A stretch of DNA of 64,000 bases from Streptomyces sp. NBC_00510 (GTDB taxonomy: Bacteria > Actinomycetota > Actinomycetes > Streptomycetales > Streptomycetaceae): contig CP107851.1 of the NCBI GenBank assembly GCA_036013505.1, forward strand, positions 10,083,554-10,147,553, in the 5' to 3' direction. Shown one piece after another: positions 25,610 through 34,812 of this stretch; position 1 is the first letter of the stretch; each line of letters starts with the position of its first letter. Position numbers and translations under genes: made by a program. The notes below the pieces were generated by a model. The model was given only the letters and a program-made list of their open reading frames with translations, was not told the DNA's origin and made no database searches.

Positions 25610-26432
25610 GGACCACCCCCCGCGTAGGCGGGGACGACGGAGTGCTGAGCATGATCCCGCAGCGCCAGCAGGAACCACCCCCGCGTGGGCGGGGACGACT
25701 ACGACAGCGGCCCGTATGACATGTGGGACCAGGAACCACCCCCGCGTAGGCGGGGACGACCGGGTCAAGGGCGGCCGGACGATCTGGGTGTACGAACCAC
25801 CCCCGCGTAGGCGGGGGACGACCCGCAGGTGATCGTGTTCGACAACATGATGGACGAACCACCCCCGCGTACGCAGGGACGACCATTCGGCGAGCGGGTC
25901 GCCCTGCACGGCCAGGGAACCACCCCCGCGTAGGCGGGGACGACTCGCTCGATGAGTCGCCGGACCCCGGCGGCTCCGAACCACTCCTGCGTGGGCGGGG
26001 ACGACCTGAAAACGGACCGGGCCATGCGCGCAACCCGCAACCACCCCCCGCGTAGGCGGGGACGACACAACGAGATCGCCAAGGCCATGGCCGAGGTGAA
26101 ACCACCCCCCGCGTAGGCGGGGACGACGACCTCCGCCCCGAGATCACGATCGACCTGCAGAACCACCCCCCGCGTAGGCGGGGACGACTCGCGCTCGGAG
26201 TGCGCGAACGGTCCCGGCAGGAACCACCCCCCGCGTAGGCGGGGACGACTGGGCCAGCGCGTCGATGTAGCCCTGCCGGTACAACCACCCCCCGCGTAGG
26301 CGGGGACGACAACACCTCGCGCACATCGGTGACCGAGTCGACCAACCACCCCCCGCGTAGGCGGGGACGACGCCTGGCCCGCTACTGCGGCGACGACCCG
26401 ATGCAACCACCCCCCGCGTAGGCGGGGACGAC
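25610..26432 (-). CRISPR. Left CRISPR array, younger block (repeat family B), type I-E
   Basis: Fourteen repeats, same 61-base period, contiguous with family A. In transcript sense they read GTCGTCCCCGCC-TACGCGGGGG-TGGTTC, the same family as the right-hand array. The copy at 25610 is a hybrid (GGACC start). The seven copies from 26039 to 26405 carry one extra G in the run and lack the conserved terminal C, keeping a total of 28 bases. The leader is at the right end, so new spacers enter next to cas3. Spacers are unique by eye. Confidence 0.97.
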
Positions 26433-26500
26433 ACTTCATGACCTGCGTCGATGCTAGCAAGGGGGCTGTTTTTCTTTACTTGCATAACGTGTGTTGCCCT
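26433..26500 (-). promoter_or_regulatory. Leader of the left CRISPR array
   Basis: In transcript sense it contains GTAAAGAAAAACAGC, 18 bases, then GCAGGTCATGAAGT directly abutting the first repeat. The same two blocks, 19 bases apart, abut the first repeat of the right array. It is A/T-richer than its surroundings. The region also carries the start-side of the divergent cas3 transcript. Confidence 0.75.
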
Positions 26501-26576
26501 CACTCCGGGCCGTTGTCAGTGGTGCCGTCTAGGGTGCAGCGCATCTGCAGGGTGCGATCGCTGGGGGCTTGGTTTC

Positions 26577-29456
26577 GTGGATGACGAGCGGTCGCTGATC
26601 GCGCTGATGCGGTCGATGGGTCTGTCTGATGCGGCGGTGGTGCGGCTGTCTACACTGTGGGGCAAGTCTGCCGCGCGTAACGGCGGGAAGACGCATCTGC
26701 TGCTTGGCCACCTTTTGGACACTGCCGCAGTGGCCGGGGTGATGTGGGACCGGTACCTGGCGGAGTCGCTGCGCCGTCGCCTGGACGAAATCGCCAGGGG
26801 GCAGGGGCGTTCCTGGTTCATGTGGGTGTGCGGGATCCACGACTGCGGCAAGGCATGCCCGGCGTTCCAGGCCCTGGATGGGGCAGAGGCGGCACCTGTG
26901 GTTGCTGCGGGTCTGACGTGGCGTCGGCTGCCGAAGGCGAAGAAGTGGCGCCATGATGTCGCGGGCGGGGCGATCCTCGCGCCGTGGTTGCGTCAGGTCT
27001 GGGGTGTGGAGGCGGCTGGGTGGGTGTGGCCGCTGGTGGCCGGCCACCACGGGAAGTTTCCCCCGGCCGGGAGCCTGACGCCGCCGCACCCCGAATTCCG
27101 GGGAGTGGGACATGCCTGGTCAGAGGCTCAACGTGCGGTCGTCGAGGTGTTCACCCGCGCGGTGGGATTCGAGGACCTGGCCGCGGCGCGTCCGGGGGCC
27201 CCACTGCGGAAGGCCGAGCAAATGGCGCTGTCGGGCCTGATCGTGATGGCCGACTGGATTGCCAGCGACCACTCGTGCTTCCCAGGTTTGGCCAACGCCG
27301 AGGAGATATCCCCGGCCGGAGCGACGGCACGGGCGGAGACGGCCTGGCAGCGCTTGGGGCTGCGCGGCGGCTGGGGACCACTGCCGTATCCCGAGTCCCC
27401 GATGGCGCCACTCGCCGAACGTCTAGGAGTGCAGCCGCGGGCGTCGCAGGTAGAGCTGGTGGAGCGGGCGTGGTCGATGCCCGCGCCCGGGCTGCTGGTG
27501 GCGGAGGCTCCGATGGGCGAGGGCAAGACGAAGGCCGCCTTGGCTGCGGCGGAGGTGCTGGCGGCTCGCTTCGGTCTCGACGGCGTGTTCGTGGCGATGC
27601 CGACCCAGGCGACAAGCGATCCGATGTACGCGCAGGTGCTGGACTGGGTCCGGACGTTCGATCCGCAGCTTGAGGCGCAGGTGGCGTTGCTGCACGGGAA
27701 GCGGCGCTTCAACCGGCGGTGGCGCGAGATGTGGGAGGCAGCACCGACTGCGGACGGGGGCGACCCGTGGGAGGCCTACGGGGCGATCGACGAGGACGAC
27801 GAGTTCGGCATGCCGGGCGCTGCGCCGCAGGAGGCTGAGCGTCATGGGCCGGCCCAGTGGTTCCTGGGGAACAAGCGTGGCCTGCTGACGGCGTTTGCGG
27901 TCGGGACCGTTGACCATCTGCTGTATGCGGCGACGCGTACGCGGCATGTGATGCTGCGGTTCGCCGGCTTGGCGGGCAAGGTCGTGGTGGTGGACGAGGT
28001 GCACGCGGCCGATGTCTATATGCGGCAGTTCCTGCTGGAGGCGTTGCGGTGGCTTGGGCAGGCGGGGGTGCCGGTGGTGCTGTTGTCGGCGACCTTGCCT
28101 CCGGCGCAGCGGCAGGCGTTCGTGGACGCTTACCTTTCGGGTGTTCTGGGGCGGGCGGATGTGTCGCAGCCGGTGCCGGAGCCGGCGGGTTATCCGTGTG
28201 TCACCTCGGCGTATGCGGTGGCCGGGTGTCCTGAGGTGGAGAGCTCGAGGAGTGTCGTGGGGTCCTGGCGGGAGTCGGTGCCGACGCGGATCGAGTGGCT
28301 CCCGGATGCCCAGGTGGGCGGGGATGCGGTTGCTGCGGCTGCGCGGGCGGCGGTCGCCGAGGGTGGCGTGGCGTTGGTCGTGGTCAATCAGGTGGATCGT
28401 GCCCAGCAGATTCACGCTGCCCTGCAGCGGGACGGTTTCGACGGTGAGCTGATGTTGTTGCACGGACGGCTGTGCGCGGGCCATCGGGCGCATCGCACGG
28501 AGAAGTGCCTGCATCAGTTGGGCTCGAAGGCCGGCGGCGCACGGCCGCCGCGGATGGTGGTCGTCGCCACCCAGCTCGCCGAGCAATCGTTCGACGTCGA
28601 CGCGGACATCTTGATCACGGACCTGGCCCCGGCCGACCTGCTGCTCCAGCGCATCGGCCGCCTGCACCGGCACAAGGGAACCTATCGTCCCAAGGGGCTG
28701 GCGGTGCCCCGGGTGCTGGTGACCGGCGTGACAGCCGGTCCCTCTGGCCGTCCGCAGTTCCTGCCGGCCTCCCAGGCGATCTATGGCGAGTGGCCGCTGC
28801 TGCGGGCCGCGGCCCTGGTGTCCGAGGCGGCCGGCCCGCTCCTGGCCACCGGGGCGCAGGAGGAATCCGGCGGGTCCGCCGGCCGAGGCTGGAGCATTCC
28901 CGAAGATGTTCCCGGTCTGGTGGCGCGGGCCTATGGGGAGCCCGTGGTGTGCCCGCAGGAGTGGGGTGAGGAGAAGGCCCGCGAGGTCTGGTGGGCGAGG
29001 GAGGCAGAGCGGGCGAGGAACGCCGAAGCCTTCCTGCTGACCCGGCCCCGCGAATGGGCCGCGCCGACGTTGCAGGGGCTGCACTACGGCAGCAACCGTG
29101 CACACACGGAGGAAGAACTCGACGCTGTGGTGCGGGACGGGGAATCGTCGGTCGAGGTCGTGATCGTCCGCCGGGATCCGGCCGGCTACGCCGCACTGGA
29201 CGGTACCCGGCTGGGACCCCATGGCGAGGCCCTGGACGACGCGGTGGTCGAGCGCGCATTGGGCGGCACGGTCCGCCTGCCGGCCCGGCTCACCGAAGCG
29301 GCCGTGAAGGAGTTGTCGGCGCTGCCCGGATGGTCGGGACACCCGTGGCTGCGGTACGCGCGTGCTCTGGTGCTCGAGGAGGGGACCGCGGTGCTCGGCG
29401 GTGACCGCGTGTCCTACGACGAGGTGGCGGGCCTGGTGGTGCAGTGCGTCGGCTGA
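26577..29456 (+). CDS. cas3: CRISPR-associated nuclease-helicase Cas3, type I-E
   Basis: 959 residues from GTG 26577, preceded by GGGGG at suitable distance; the frame is open back to 26451 but that part overlaps the array leader. The N-terminal HD nuclease shows LLGHLLD (H45), GIHDCGK (H88-D89), VAGHHGKFP and DWIASD. The helicase has Walker A (APMGEGKTKAAL), DEVH (VVVDEVHAAD), LLSATLP and QRIGRLHRH. It unwinds and degrades DNA strands after Cascade recognition. It is the first cas gene and is separated from cse1 by 304 bases, so it is probably transcribed from its own promoter. Confidence 0.97.
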   Translation: MDDERSLIALMRSMGLSDAAVVRLSTLWGKSAARNGGKTHLLLGHLLDTAAVAGVMWDRYLAESLRRRLDEIARGQGRSWFMWVCGIHDCGKACPAFQALDGAEAAPVVAAGLTWRRLPKAKKWRHDVAGGAILAPWLRQVWGVEAAGWVWPLVAGHHGKFPPAGSLTPPHPEFRGVGHAWSEAQRAVVEVFTRAVGFEDLAAARPGAPLRKAEQMALSGLIVMADWIASDHSCFPGLANAEEISPAGATARAETAWQRLGLRGGWGPLPYPESPMAPLAERLGVQPRASQVELVERAWSMPAPGLLVAEAPMGEGKTKAALAAAEVLAARFGLDGVFVAMPTQATSDPMYAQVLDWVRTFDPQLEAQVALLHGKRRFNRRWREMWEAAPTADGGDPWEAYGAIDEDDEFGMPGAAPQEAERHGPAQWFLGNKRGLLTAFAVGTVDHLLYAATRTRHVMLRFAGLAGKVVVVDEVHAADVYMRQFLLEALRWLGQAGVPVVLLSATLPPAQRQAFVDAYLSGVLGRADVSQPVPEPAGYPCVTSAYAVAGCPEVESSRSVVGSWRESVPTRIEWLPDAQVGGDAVAAAARAAVAEGGVALVVVNQVDRAQQIHAALQRDGFDGELMLLHGRLCAGHRAHRTEKCLHQLGSKAGGARPPRMVVVATQLAEQSFDVDADILITDLAPADLLLQRIGRLHRHKGTYRPKGLAVPRVLVTGVTAGPSGRPQFLPASQAIYGEWPLLRAAALVSEAAGPLLATGAQEESGGSAGRGWSIPEDVPGLVARAYGEPVVCPQEWGEEKAREVWWAREAERARNAEAFLLTRPREWAAPTLQGLHYGSNRAHTEEELDAVVRDGESSVEVVIVRRDPAGYAALDGTRLGPHGEALDDAVVERALGGTVRLPARLTEAAVKELSALPGWSGHPWLRYARALVLEEGTAVLGGDRVSYDEVAGLVVQCVG

Positions 29457-29481
29457 AGGGCGGCGCCCGTGCCCTGAGACC

Positions 29482-29552
29482 GGGGGACCCCCGCGGGGGC
29501 GGGGACGGCTCTCAGCACTGCAAGGGAACACCCCCGCAGGGGCGGGGAGGGC
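29482..29552 (-). repeat. Two vestigial CRISPR-like repeats between cas3 and cse1
   Basis: 29482-29509 (GGGGGACCCCCGCG start, GGCGGGGACGGC end) and 29524-29552 (GGGAACACCCCCGC start, GGCGGGGAGGGC end) resemble the array repeats in plus-strand orientation. Only 14 bases separate them, so they are not a working array. The rest of the cas3-cse1 gap holds the promoter at 29665. Confidence 0.5.
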
Positions 29553-29664
29553 GGGGCGCCGCCCGTGTGTAGAGCGTACCGGGGTACCGAAGGGCGCCTC
29601 GGTTGAGTGCCATCGATCCGTAGAGCTTGACCAGCACTGCAACTTCATGAAAGTCTGCCTGCCG

Positions 29665-29694
29665 TTGATGATATGACGTCAATTTCCTTATAAA
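29665..29694 (+). promoter_or_regulatory. Probable promoter of the cse1-cas2 operon
   Basis: TTGATG (29665-29670) and TATAAA (29689-29694) are separated by 18 bases, near-consensus for the housekeeping sigma factor and conspicuous in this GC-rich DNA. The cse1 start lies 67 bases downstream. Confidence 0.6.
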
Positions 29695-29760
29695 TCGGGC
29701 GACATGATCAACGGCAGATGCGTCTGGGGAGACGCGTCTCATCCAGGGAGGGGGGCTTCC

Positions 29761-31449
29761 ATGGGACCTGAAGATGATCTTGTTCGCGGCAGATGGCTGC
29801 CGGTGGTCCGCACGGACGGCGCAGTAAGCGATGTCGGGGTGTTGGAGGCGTTGACGGCCTCGCACTCGGTGCGACGGCTGGATGTGCCCGTGCCGACGAT
29901 GCTGCCCGCGCTGCTGCGGCAGTTGCTGCTGCCGGTCGTGCTGGACGTGCTGGGCGCGCCTCGCACGGTGGGGGAGTGGCAGGAGCGGTTCGAGCGGGGG
30001 CGGTTTACCGAGGACGAGGCCGAGCAACTGGTCCGCTATCTCGGTCCGTCCGGCTATGGCGGCCGGTTCCGGCTTTTCGATCCGGTGCGGCCTTTCGCGC
30101 AGGCCGGCGGGCTGACCGCGCTGACCGGGGAGACGAAGCCGTCCACGCTGCTGGTCCCCTCGATCGCGACGGGCAATAACGTGCCGCTGTTCAGCGCGGT
30201 TACCGAGGCCGACGACTTGGACCTGACGCCTGCTCAGGCAGCGTTGTGGCTCCTGCATGCGCAGTGCTGGGACACCGCCGCGATCAAGACCGGCGCGGTC
30301 GGTGACCCGCAGGCGGCGAAGGGCAACAAGACCACGGGTAATCCGACCGGCCCGCTCGGTCAGCTCGGTGTCATCGTGCCGACCGGGCGGACGCTGTACG
30401 AGACGCTGCTGCTGAACACCCCGGTCCTGGCCGACGGTCTCGACCCGGCCGACCGTCCCCAGTGGGCGTGGCCGGAGCGCCCGCACACCGCGGGGGAGAA
30501 GGACCCGGCCGGCCCTGAGTGGTCCGCGCGTTCGGCCCGCGATCTGCTGGACCTGCTGACGTTCCAGTCCCGGCGGATCCGGCTGATCCCGTGCGAGACA
30601 CACGACGGGCTGCGGGTGCGGCAGGTGGTGGTCTGCGCGGGCGACCGGCTGACCTCCACCCCGCAGATCGATCCGCACACCGCGTGGAATCACGCGGCCA
30701 AGCCCAAAGCGGGCCAGCCGCCGCTGCGGCCGCGGCGCCACATCTCCGGGCGGGCGGCCTGGCGGGGCCTTGGCGCCCTGCTGGCGCTGACCATGCCGAC
30801 CGATTCCGACGGGCCCTACACCTCGGTGCTCCTGCGTCAGATCGGCGAGCTGCGTGCGGAGGACCGGCTGCCGGCCGGCTACCCGCTGGGCGTGGAGATC
30901 TGCGGCCTGGAGTACGGCAATCAAAGCGCGGTGGTCGAGAACGCCATCGCCGACGGGATCCCGCTGCCGGTGACCGCGCTGGTCGGTGAGGATGCCCTGC
31001 TACGGCAGGCGATCTTGGAATGTGTCGAGCAAGCCGACCAGGTCGCCCGGGCCTTGGACCGTCTCCACGCCGACCTGCGGCGGGCCGCCGGCGGTGACCC
31101 ACTGCCGCGGGACAAGGGGGAAGCCGCCTCGGCGCGGTTCCTGCACTCGGTGGACCGCAGCATGCGCCGCGTGCTGGCCGGCCTGCGCACCGCCGGTGAC
31201 GACGGCGAGCTGGTCGAGCGCGGGCAGGAAGCCTGGGAACAGGCCCTGCGCCTGACCGCGGTTGATCAGGCGCGCGCGTTGCTGGCCGCCGCTCCGCCCC
31301 GGGCCGTGATCGGACGGAAGATCAAAGTGAACGGCAAAGAGGTCGTCTTCCGCAGCGGCAGCGCTGAGGGGCGCTTCCACAAGGCGCTCGGGGAGATTTT
31401 GTGGCGGGCCGCCGAGGCACGCTCGGCGAACGAGGAGGCCGTCGCATGA
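29761..31449 (+). CDS. casA: Cascade large subunit Cse1 (CasA, Cas8e)
   Basis: 562 residues from ATG 29761, which has AGGGAGGGGGG upstream; an in-frame ATG at 29704 is less likely because it would sit 9 bases after the -10 box. The opening RWLPVVRTDGAVSDVGVLEAL and the following VRRLDVPVPTMLPALLRQLLL are typical of Cse1, as are the mid-protein NKTTGNPTGPL segment and a helical C-terminus. It recognises the PAM and recruits Cas3. It overlaps casB by four bases. Confidence 0.95.
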   Translation: MGPEDDLVRGRWLPVVRTDGAVSDVGVLEALTASHSVRRLDVPVPTMLPALLRQLLLPVVLDVLGAPRTVGEWQERFERGRFTEDEAEQLVRYLGPSGYGGRFRLFDPVRPFAQAGGLTALTGETKPSTLLVPSIATGNNVPLFSAVTEADDLDLTPAQAALWLLHAQCWDTAAIKTGAVGDPQAAKGNKTTGNPTGPLGQLGVIVPTGRTLYETLLLNTPVLADGLDPADRPQWAWPERPHTAGEKDPAGPEWSARSARDLLDLLTFQSRRIRLIPCETHDGLRVRQVVVCAGDRLTSTPQIDPHTAWNHAAKPKAGQPPLRPRRHISGRAAWRGLGALLALTMPTDSDGPYTSVLLRQIGELRAEDRLPAGYPLGVEICGLEYGNQSAVVENAIADGIPLPVTALVGEDALLRQAILECVEQADQVARALDRLHADLRRAAGGDPLPRDKGEAASARFLHSVDRSMRRVLAGLRTAGDDGELVERGQEAWEQALRLTAVDQARALLAAAPPRAVIGRKIKVNGKEVVFRSGSAEGRFHKALGEILWRAAEARSANEEAVA

Positions 31450-32588
31450 CCACCAGCGTCCGCGCCCCGCGCCGCCCCCACTTCTGGGAGACCTACGCCC
31501 CCGGCACGCCGTATGCCGCACGGGACCTGCGCGCACTGCGCGACGGTCTGGGCCGCGAGCCCGGCAGCGTGCCGGCCATGAGGCCCCTGCACCGGACGCC
31601 GTTGCCGGACATTGCCCGGCCCGGCGAACCGGTGCCGGCCGCCTACGCGGCCGAGCACGCCACGCTGACCCTGTTCGGTTTTCACCAGCCACCGTCCAGG
31701 CCATCGGTGCACCAGGCCGGAGCAGGCCTCGGCACGGCCTGCCGCAGGCTGCACCGCACCGGGGCCATGTCGGGCAAGGCCCTGGACCGGCGCGTGACCG
31801 CCGCCGCGACCGCCCAGGACCTCGACGAACTCCTCTGGCACTTGCGCGGACTGGTCCCCCTGCTCCGCGATGCGGGCATCGGCCTGGACTACACCCGGCT
31901 CCTGCACGACCTGCGGTCCTGGCTGGGAACCGGGCACGGCAGGACCATCCGCGCCTGGGGCCTGCAGTACACCGACCGCGCCGGCACCCAGACCAGCAGT
32001 CCCAACGGCGGTCCCGCCACGGCCATCCCCGACGGCGAAGGCTCCCCGTACTGGGTCACCTTCGACCCGCAGCGCGCCGAAACCGGTGCGGAACTGGCGG
32101 CACTGCGCTCCGGCCTGGGCCGTGAGGCGGGCACGGTGCCCGCGATGTGGCCCTTCCACCGGGCCCGGGTCAGCCCGGCTGCCCAGGAAGCCGGCTTCTT
32201 GGGCCGGGGCCTTGCGGCTGAGCACGCGGTGCTCACCCTGTTCGGCCTGCACCAGCAGGCCCGGCGCGAGCCGATGCATGCCGCGGGCACCAGTCCCGGG
32301 GCCGCCTGCCGACGGTTGCTGCACCTGGTCGGCGCCGACAAGGCGGGGGAGGAGGCCATGACACGGCGCGTAGGCCAGCTGCTGACCTCCGCGGACGGCG
32401 AGGAGCTCTGCTGGCATCTGCGGGGACTGGTCCCGTTGCTGAGGGGGGCGGCCATCGGCCTGGACTACACCCGGCTCCGCGACGACCTGCTGCGCTGGGA
32501 CGACGCACGGCACCCCGAACAGCAGGCACGCATCCGCAGCCGCTGGGACCGCGACTTCCGCATTGGCGCACCCACCGGCCAGGGCTGA
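31446..32588 (+). CDS. casB: Cascade small subunit Cse2 (CasB), tandem-duplicated fusion
   Basis: 380 residues, twice the usual 160-200. Two Cse2 units lie in tandem: residues about 10-160 and about 195-375. The halves align closely: LRALRDGLGREPGSVPAM with LAALRSGLGREAGTVPAM, AAEHATLTLFGFHQ with AAEHAVLTLFGLHQ, and LLWHLRGLVPLLRDAGIGLD with LCWHLRGLVPLLRGAAIGLD. Cascade normally holds two separate Cse2 copies in its belly, so one fused chain could supply both. No frameshift is visible. The ATG overlaps the cse1 stop (ATGA). The next gene follows after 247 bases. Confidence 0.93.
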   Translation: MTTSVRAPRRPHFWETYAPGTPYAARDLRALRDGLGREPGSVPAMRPLHRTPLPDIARPGEPVPAAYAAEHATLTLFGFHQPPSRPSVHQAGAGLGTACRRLHRTGAMSGKALDRRVTAAATAQDLDELLWHLRGLVPLLRDAGIGLDYTRLLHDLRSWLGTGHGRTIRAWGLQYTDRAGTQTSSPNGGPATAIPDGEGSPYWVTFDPQRAETGAELAALRSGLGREAGTVPAMWPFHRARVSPAAQEAGFLGRGLAAEHAVLTLFGLHQQARREPMHAAGTSPGAACRRLLHLVGADKAGEEAMTRRVGQLLTSADGEELCWHLRGLVPLLRGAAIGLDYTRLRDDLLRWDDARHPEQQARIRSRWDRDFRIGAPTGQG

Positions 32589-32835
32589 CACGGGGAGCCC
32601 GGCCCCTGCGGCCACCGGCAACACGCCCCCACGCAGCACCGGCACCCCGCCCCTGCATCCGTCCTGCGCGCACACGGGATCACCGCACGCGCCCTGCCCC
32701 CGGTGACGCGTCCCCCGCCACCTCACCGGCGCCTCGTACCAGCCCGCCGTGCCCCGCACCCGGCACCAGACACCGTGTTTTCCCCTCGGCGCTGCCCCAA
32801 GGCGCGGCGCACGACCACACCAAAGGAGTCCGCTC

Positions 32836-34011
32836 ATGGACCAGCCCACCCTCTTCGTCGAGGTCCACATCCTCCAGAGCGTCCCCCCGTCCAACATCAA
32901 CCGCGACGACTCGGGCACCCCCAAGCAGGCCGTCTACGGCGGAGCCCGCCGCGCCCGCGTCTCCTCCCAGGCGTGGAAGCGCGCCACCCGCATCCACTTC
33001 GCCCAAGGCGTGCCCACAGCCGACCGTGCCACCCGCACCAAGCGGATCGCCAGCCTCCTGGCCGAGCGGCTCACCCGGCCCACGGCCGAAGGCGGAGCCG
33101 GGCTGACCGCCGAGCAGGCCGACCGGCTGGCCGGCGCGCTGCTGGAGCCGCTGGGCATCACCAAGTCCGCCAAGAAGGAAGACCAGTCCGCCTACCTGCT
33201 CTTCTTCGGCAAGCGGCAGCTCGACTCGCTCGTCGCGCTCCTGGACGGCCGGGCCGCCGAGCTGGCCGCCCTGCCCGACAAGGACCTGAAGGACGAGGTG
33301 AGCAAGCTCCCCGTGGTGGCCACCTTGTCCACCGGTCACCCCGCCGAGGTCGCCCTCTTCGGCCGGATGGTCGCCGACCTGAAGGACCTCAACGTGGACG
33401 CCGCCGTGCAGGTCGCCCACGCCCTGTCCACCCACGCCGTGCGCACCGAGTTCGACTACTACACCGCCGTGGATGACGAGAACGTCGAGGACTCCGGCGC
33501 CGGCATGATCGGCACCGTGGAGTTCAACTCCTCCACCCTCTACCGCTACGCCGTCCTCGGCGTCCACCAGCTCAAGGACAACCTCAGCTCCGCGGACGCC
33601 ACCTGTGACGCCACCGTCCGGTTCGTGGACTCCTTCACCCGCTCCATGCCGACCGGACACCAGAACACCTTCGCCCACCGCACCCTGCCCCACCTGGTCC
33701 TGATCACCGTGCGCACCGACCAGCCCGTCAACCTGGTCTCCGCCTTCGAGGAACCCGTCACCGGCCACAACGGCCTGGCCGCCGAATCCGCCACCCGCCT
33801 GGCCGGCGAACTGACCGCGGTGACCGCCGCATGGGGCACGACACCGCAGCGCACCCTGGCCACCTACGCCCTGGAAGGCGACAAGCTCACCGAGGCCTTC
33901 GGCCCCTCCGTGGCCTTCCCCGCCCTGCTGGAATCCCTTCAGGACCTGGTCGGACAGTGGCTCGCCGACGGCACCATCCCCACGACCGGCACCGAGCAGG
34001 CGGAGGTGTGA
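32836..34011 (+). CDS. cas7e: Cascade backbone protein Cas7 (Cse4, CasC)
   Basis: 391 residues, ATG 32836 with AAAGGAG upstream. It begins LFVEVHILQSVPPSNINRDD and continues PKQAVYGGARRARVSSQAWK, the invariant start of Cse4-type Cas7, and later contains RTEFDYYTAVDDEN. Six copies form the crRNA-binding backbone. The unusual 247-base gap before it may hold a secondary promoter, though I see no clear one. It overlaps cas5 by one base. Confidence 0.96.
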   Translation: MDQPTLFVEVHILQSVPPSNINRDDSGTPKQAVYGGARRARVSSQAWKRATRIHFAQGVPTADRATRTKRIASLLAERLTRPTAEGGAGLTAEQADRLAGALLEPLGITKSAKKEDQSAYLLFFGKRQLDSLVALLDGRAAELAALPDKDLKDEVSKLPVVATLSTGHPAEVALFGRMVADLKDLNVDAAVQVAHALSTHAVRTEFDYYTAVDDENVEDSGAGMIGTVEFNSSTLYRYAVLGVHQLKDNLSSADATCDATVRFVDSFTRSMPTGHQNTFAHRTLPHLVLITVRTDQPVNLVSAFEEPVTGHNGLAAESATRLAGELTAVTAAWGTTPQRTLATYALEGDKLTEAFGPSVAFPALLESLQDLVGQWLADGTIPTTGTEQAEV

Positions 34012-34808
34012 TGACCGACTCCGCCGTCCTCGTCCTGCGACTGGCCGCCCCCTTGCAAGCCTGGGGCGCACCCTCCCGCTACAACCGGCGCGACACCCAC
34101 CCCCAGCCCACCAAGTCCGGCGTCCTCGGCCTGCTCGCCGCCGCCGGCGGCCGCCCCCGCGACGCCTCGCTCACCGACCTCCTCGGACTGCAACTCGGTG
34201 TCCGCGTCGACCAGCCCGGAAGCCTCCTGCGCGACTACCACACCGTCAGCGACCACCGCGGACTGCCACTCCCAGCCGGCAAGGTCGACGCCAAGGGCGT
34301 CCAGAAGAAGACCAGCCCCGCCAAATACACCCACGTCACGCAGCGCTACTACCTCCAGGACGCGGTGTTCATCGCCGCCCTTCGCGGTCCCGCACCCCTG
34401 CTGGAAAGCCTCGATCACGCCGTAAAGCACCCGCACTTCCCGCTGTCGCTCGGACGCCGCTCCTGCCCGCCCACCGGGCCGGTCACCCTCGGACTTCGTC
34501 CCGACGCCGAACTCACCGACATCCTGGCCGCGGTGCCCTGGCAGGCCTCCGCCCACCACCGCCGCCGGACCCGCGACGTGCAGGTCACGCTTGAGGCCAC
34601 CGTCGAGGACCCCGCCGGTGAGGACCTCGTCGCCGACGTGCCCGACACCTACGACCTGCGTGAGGGTACTACCTTCACCCAGCGGGCCGTGCGGCACCTG
34701 TGGGTCACCGTGCCCACCGGGCACGAGCAGCCCACCGGCGACGCACCCACCCCCTCCACTGGTCCGGGCCACACCGGCCACGACCCCTTCGCCCTCCTGG
34801 GCTGGTGA
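34011..34808 (+). CDS. cas5e: Cascade subunit Cas5e (CasD)
   Basis: 265 residues. The N-terminus LVLRLAAPLQAWGAPSRYNRR followed by PTKSGVLGLLAAA is the RAMP signature of Cas5e, which caps the crRNA 5' handle. The C-terminal ~30 residues (GHEQPTGDAPTPST onward) are a low-complexity extension. It overlaps the cas7 stop and is followed by cas6 after four bases. Confidence 0.95.
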   Translation: MTDSAVLVLRLAAPLQAWGAPSRYNRRDTHPQPTKSGVLGLLAAAGGRPRDASLTDLLGLQLGVRVDQPGSLLRDYHTVSDHRGLPLPAGKVDAKGVQKKTSPAKYTHVTQRYYLQDAVFIAALRGPAPLLESLDHAVKHPHFPLSLGRRSCPPTGPVTLGLRPDAELTDILAAVPWQASAHHRRRTRDVQVTLEATVEDPAGEDLVADVPDTYDLREGTTFTQRAVRHLWVTVPTGHEQPTGDAPTPSTGPGHTGHDPFALLGW

Positions 34809-34812
34809 CCCC

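Noticed and set aside
25430..26503. Long open frames through the CRISPR arrays encoding repeated RPRLRGG-type peptides
   Set aside because: They arise because the 61-base period of the repeat cycles through the frames without stops; these are arrays, not repeat proteins.
27423..29648. A 741-codon open frame antisense to cas3
   Set aside because: It mirrors the GC-biased third positions of cas3, has no motif and no ribosome site, so it is a shadow frame.
29512..30924. A 470-codon open frame antisense to cse1
   Set aside because: Shadow of the cse1 coding bias, with no recognisable domain.
31266..32924. A 552-codon open frame antisense to casB
   Set aside because: It shows internal repeats only because the Cse2 duplication is repeated on the other strand; not a gene.
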